Below are positions 6,077-6,882 of a DNA stretch of 6,882 bases, in pieces. The stretch comes from Cycloclasticus sp. GTDB taxonomy: Bacteria; Pseudomonadota; Gammaproteobacteria; Methylococcales; Cycloclasticaceae. The notes under the pieces are model-generated. The model searched no databases. It was not told where the DNA came from and worked only from the letters and a program-made list of their open reading frames with translations. The position numbers and the translations under genes were made by a program. Numbering within the stretch: the stretch's first letter is position 1; each line of letters opens with the position of its first letter. The DNA lies in assembly GCA_019090295.1 (NCBI GenBank), contig JAHRWG010000330.1, positions 1-6,882 on the forward strand. Reading direction: 5' to 3'.

Positions 6077-6882
6077 CTACCGCATCCTCGTTCCAGCAAG
6101 GCCGAAGGGTAACCAATAGAACAGCCACAGCGGGCTCGGGGAAAGTAATAATTTATTGTTATCGGTTACGCCAAGGGCTACCGCTAGCAACAGAAGAAGT
6201 AGCATTTCCCCCTGCCCTTCACGACAGGCACTAACGCCCGCCCTCGCGCCGCTTACCAAAAGGCCCAGCAACAAAACCATCCCCACTAAGCCGCCATAAA
6301 AAAGAGTCGCCATAAAGATGCTATGGGGGTGATCAATCATCAAGGAACCAACATCTGCCGAAGTCATGTTAATCGATTCGTCACTAAGTAAACCATGACC
6401 AATCAAAGGAGCCTGTAGTACCTCAAACCAAACGTTTAGCCATATATGAGGACGCACACCAACACCCCGCGCCAACATGTTGCCGGTATCCTGATAGCCT
6501 AGCCAAATTGCTCCAATAACAATTACCAACCCCAGCAGTAGTCTGGTTTTACGCTCTCGACTGAGAATCACCCCCAGCAACAAAGCGCCGAAAATTGCTA
6601 AAAGTGGTCCGCGACTGTAGGTGCGTAAAATAAGCAGGGCTACCAACACCCCACCAAGCAACCAAAATATTCGCCTCCACCCCTGACCACCTTGACTGCC
6701 TAGATAGGCGCAAACAACTGCCGGGGCATAGAGGCTAGCCCCTATTATCGAATTATCAGCACTACCCCAAAATGTCATACGCGGGACCCAAAGCCAGTAT
6801 GCAGCCCCTCGCCCCTGCCAAATACCCCAGAAACGCCACAAACTTAATAGCGCACCGATAACAGCCGCCGCTACTAATACAG
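6077..6882 (-). CDS. O-antigen ligase/polymerase family membrane protein (Wzy_C/WaaL-like), C-terminal part
   Basis: 267 residues of a multi-spanning inner-membrane protein; the frame is open to the window edge (VLVAAAVIGALLSLWRF at the edge is itself a membrane helix), so the true start is outside and the TTG at 6841 is not a start. Several strongly hydrophobic segments can be seen: about 1-14, 70-85, 95-108, 112-126, 189-210 and 225-240. Family landmarks are LRTYSRGPLLAIFGALLLG (85-103), typical of Wzy_C proteins, GHGLL (161-165) and the periplasmic-loop DHPHSIFMATLFYGGLVGM (183-201) with the conserved histidine. Such proteins either join lipid-linked O-antigen to lipid A-core (WaaL), polymerise O-units (Wzy) or transfer glycan to protein (PglL); sequence of this part alone does not separate them. 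It ends with TAG at 6079-6077. By eye it is more GC-rich than the genes at 1-4600, which suggests different origins for the two parts. Confidence 0.85.
   Translation of the reverse strand, partial: VLVAAAVIGALLSLWRFWGIWQGRGAAYWLWVPRMTFWGSADNSIIGASLYAPAVVCAYLGSQGGQGWRRIFWLLGGVLVALLILRTYSRGPLLAIFGALLLGVILSRERKTRLLLGLVIVIGAIWLGYQDTGNMLARGVGVRPHIWLNVWFEVLQAPLIGHGLLSDESINMTSADVGSLMIDHPHSIFMATLFYGGLVGMVLLLGLLVSGARAGVSACREGQGEMLLLLLLAVALGVTDNNKLLLSPSPLWLFYWLPFGLAGTRMR

Noticed and set aside
1..6882. CRISPR arrays, tRNA or rRNA genes
   Set aside because: No spaced direct repeats and no cloverleaf or rRNA-like segments were seen on either strand.

Overview
The window is part of a surface-polysaccharide gene cluster (O-antigen, capsule or glycan for flagellin) from a Gram-negative bacterium. 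A marine or environmental gammaproteobacterium fits best, but nothing here fixes the genus. Every intact gene reads on the minus strand, so the cluster is described from high to low coordinates.

Positions 6882-6077 hold the C-terminal part of a multi-spanning O-antigen ligase/polymerase-like protein (Wzy_C/WaaL type). Its start lies outside the window. Positions 6076-4587 hold no intact gene. The part from 5609 to 4698 is a decayed IS5-family insertion sequence, recognised from a broken minus-strand transposase frame, candidate terminal inverted repeats and flanking YTAR-type tetranucleotides. The rest (6076-5614) is degenerate sequence with no confident assignment.

Positions 4586-1 hold a tight run of five genes, probably one operon: (1) a two-domain protein pairing a DRE-TIM pyruvate-type aldolase with a C-terminal domain resembling MptE/MAF or sialyltransferase-like GPGPS proteins; (2) a KdsB-like CMP-sugar synthetase; (3) a HAD-family phosphatase whose start is coupled to the end of gene 2; (4) a LegB-type UDP-HexNAc 4,6-dehydratase; (5) the N-terminal 82 residues of a LegC-type PLP aminotransferase that runs off position 1.

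Genes 1-3 supply, in principle, the three steps of a 3-deoxy-ulosonic acid pathway: pyruvate condensation, dephosphorylation and CMP activation. The aldolase would replace the usual PEP-dependent synthase (KdsA/NeuB type). Genes 4-5 are the usual first two steps toward legionaminic or bacillosamine-type 4-amino-4,6-dideoxy sugars. The cluster therefore probably makes an unusual CMP-activated ulosonic acid next to, or combined with, a LegB/LegC-derived amino sugar. The aldolase fusion module is the part most likely to be undescribed. Its substrate and product are inferred from gene content, not shown by the sequence.
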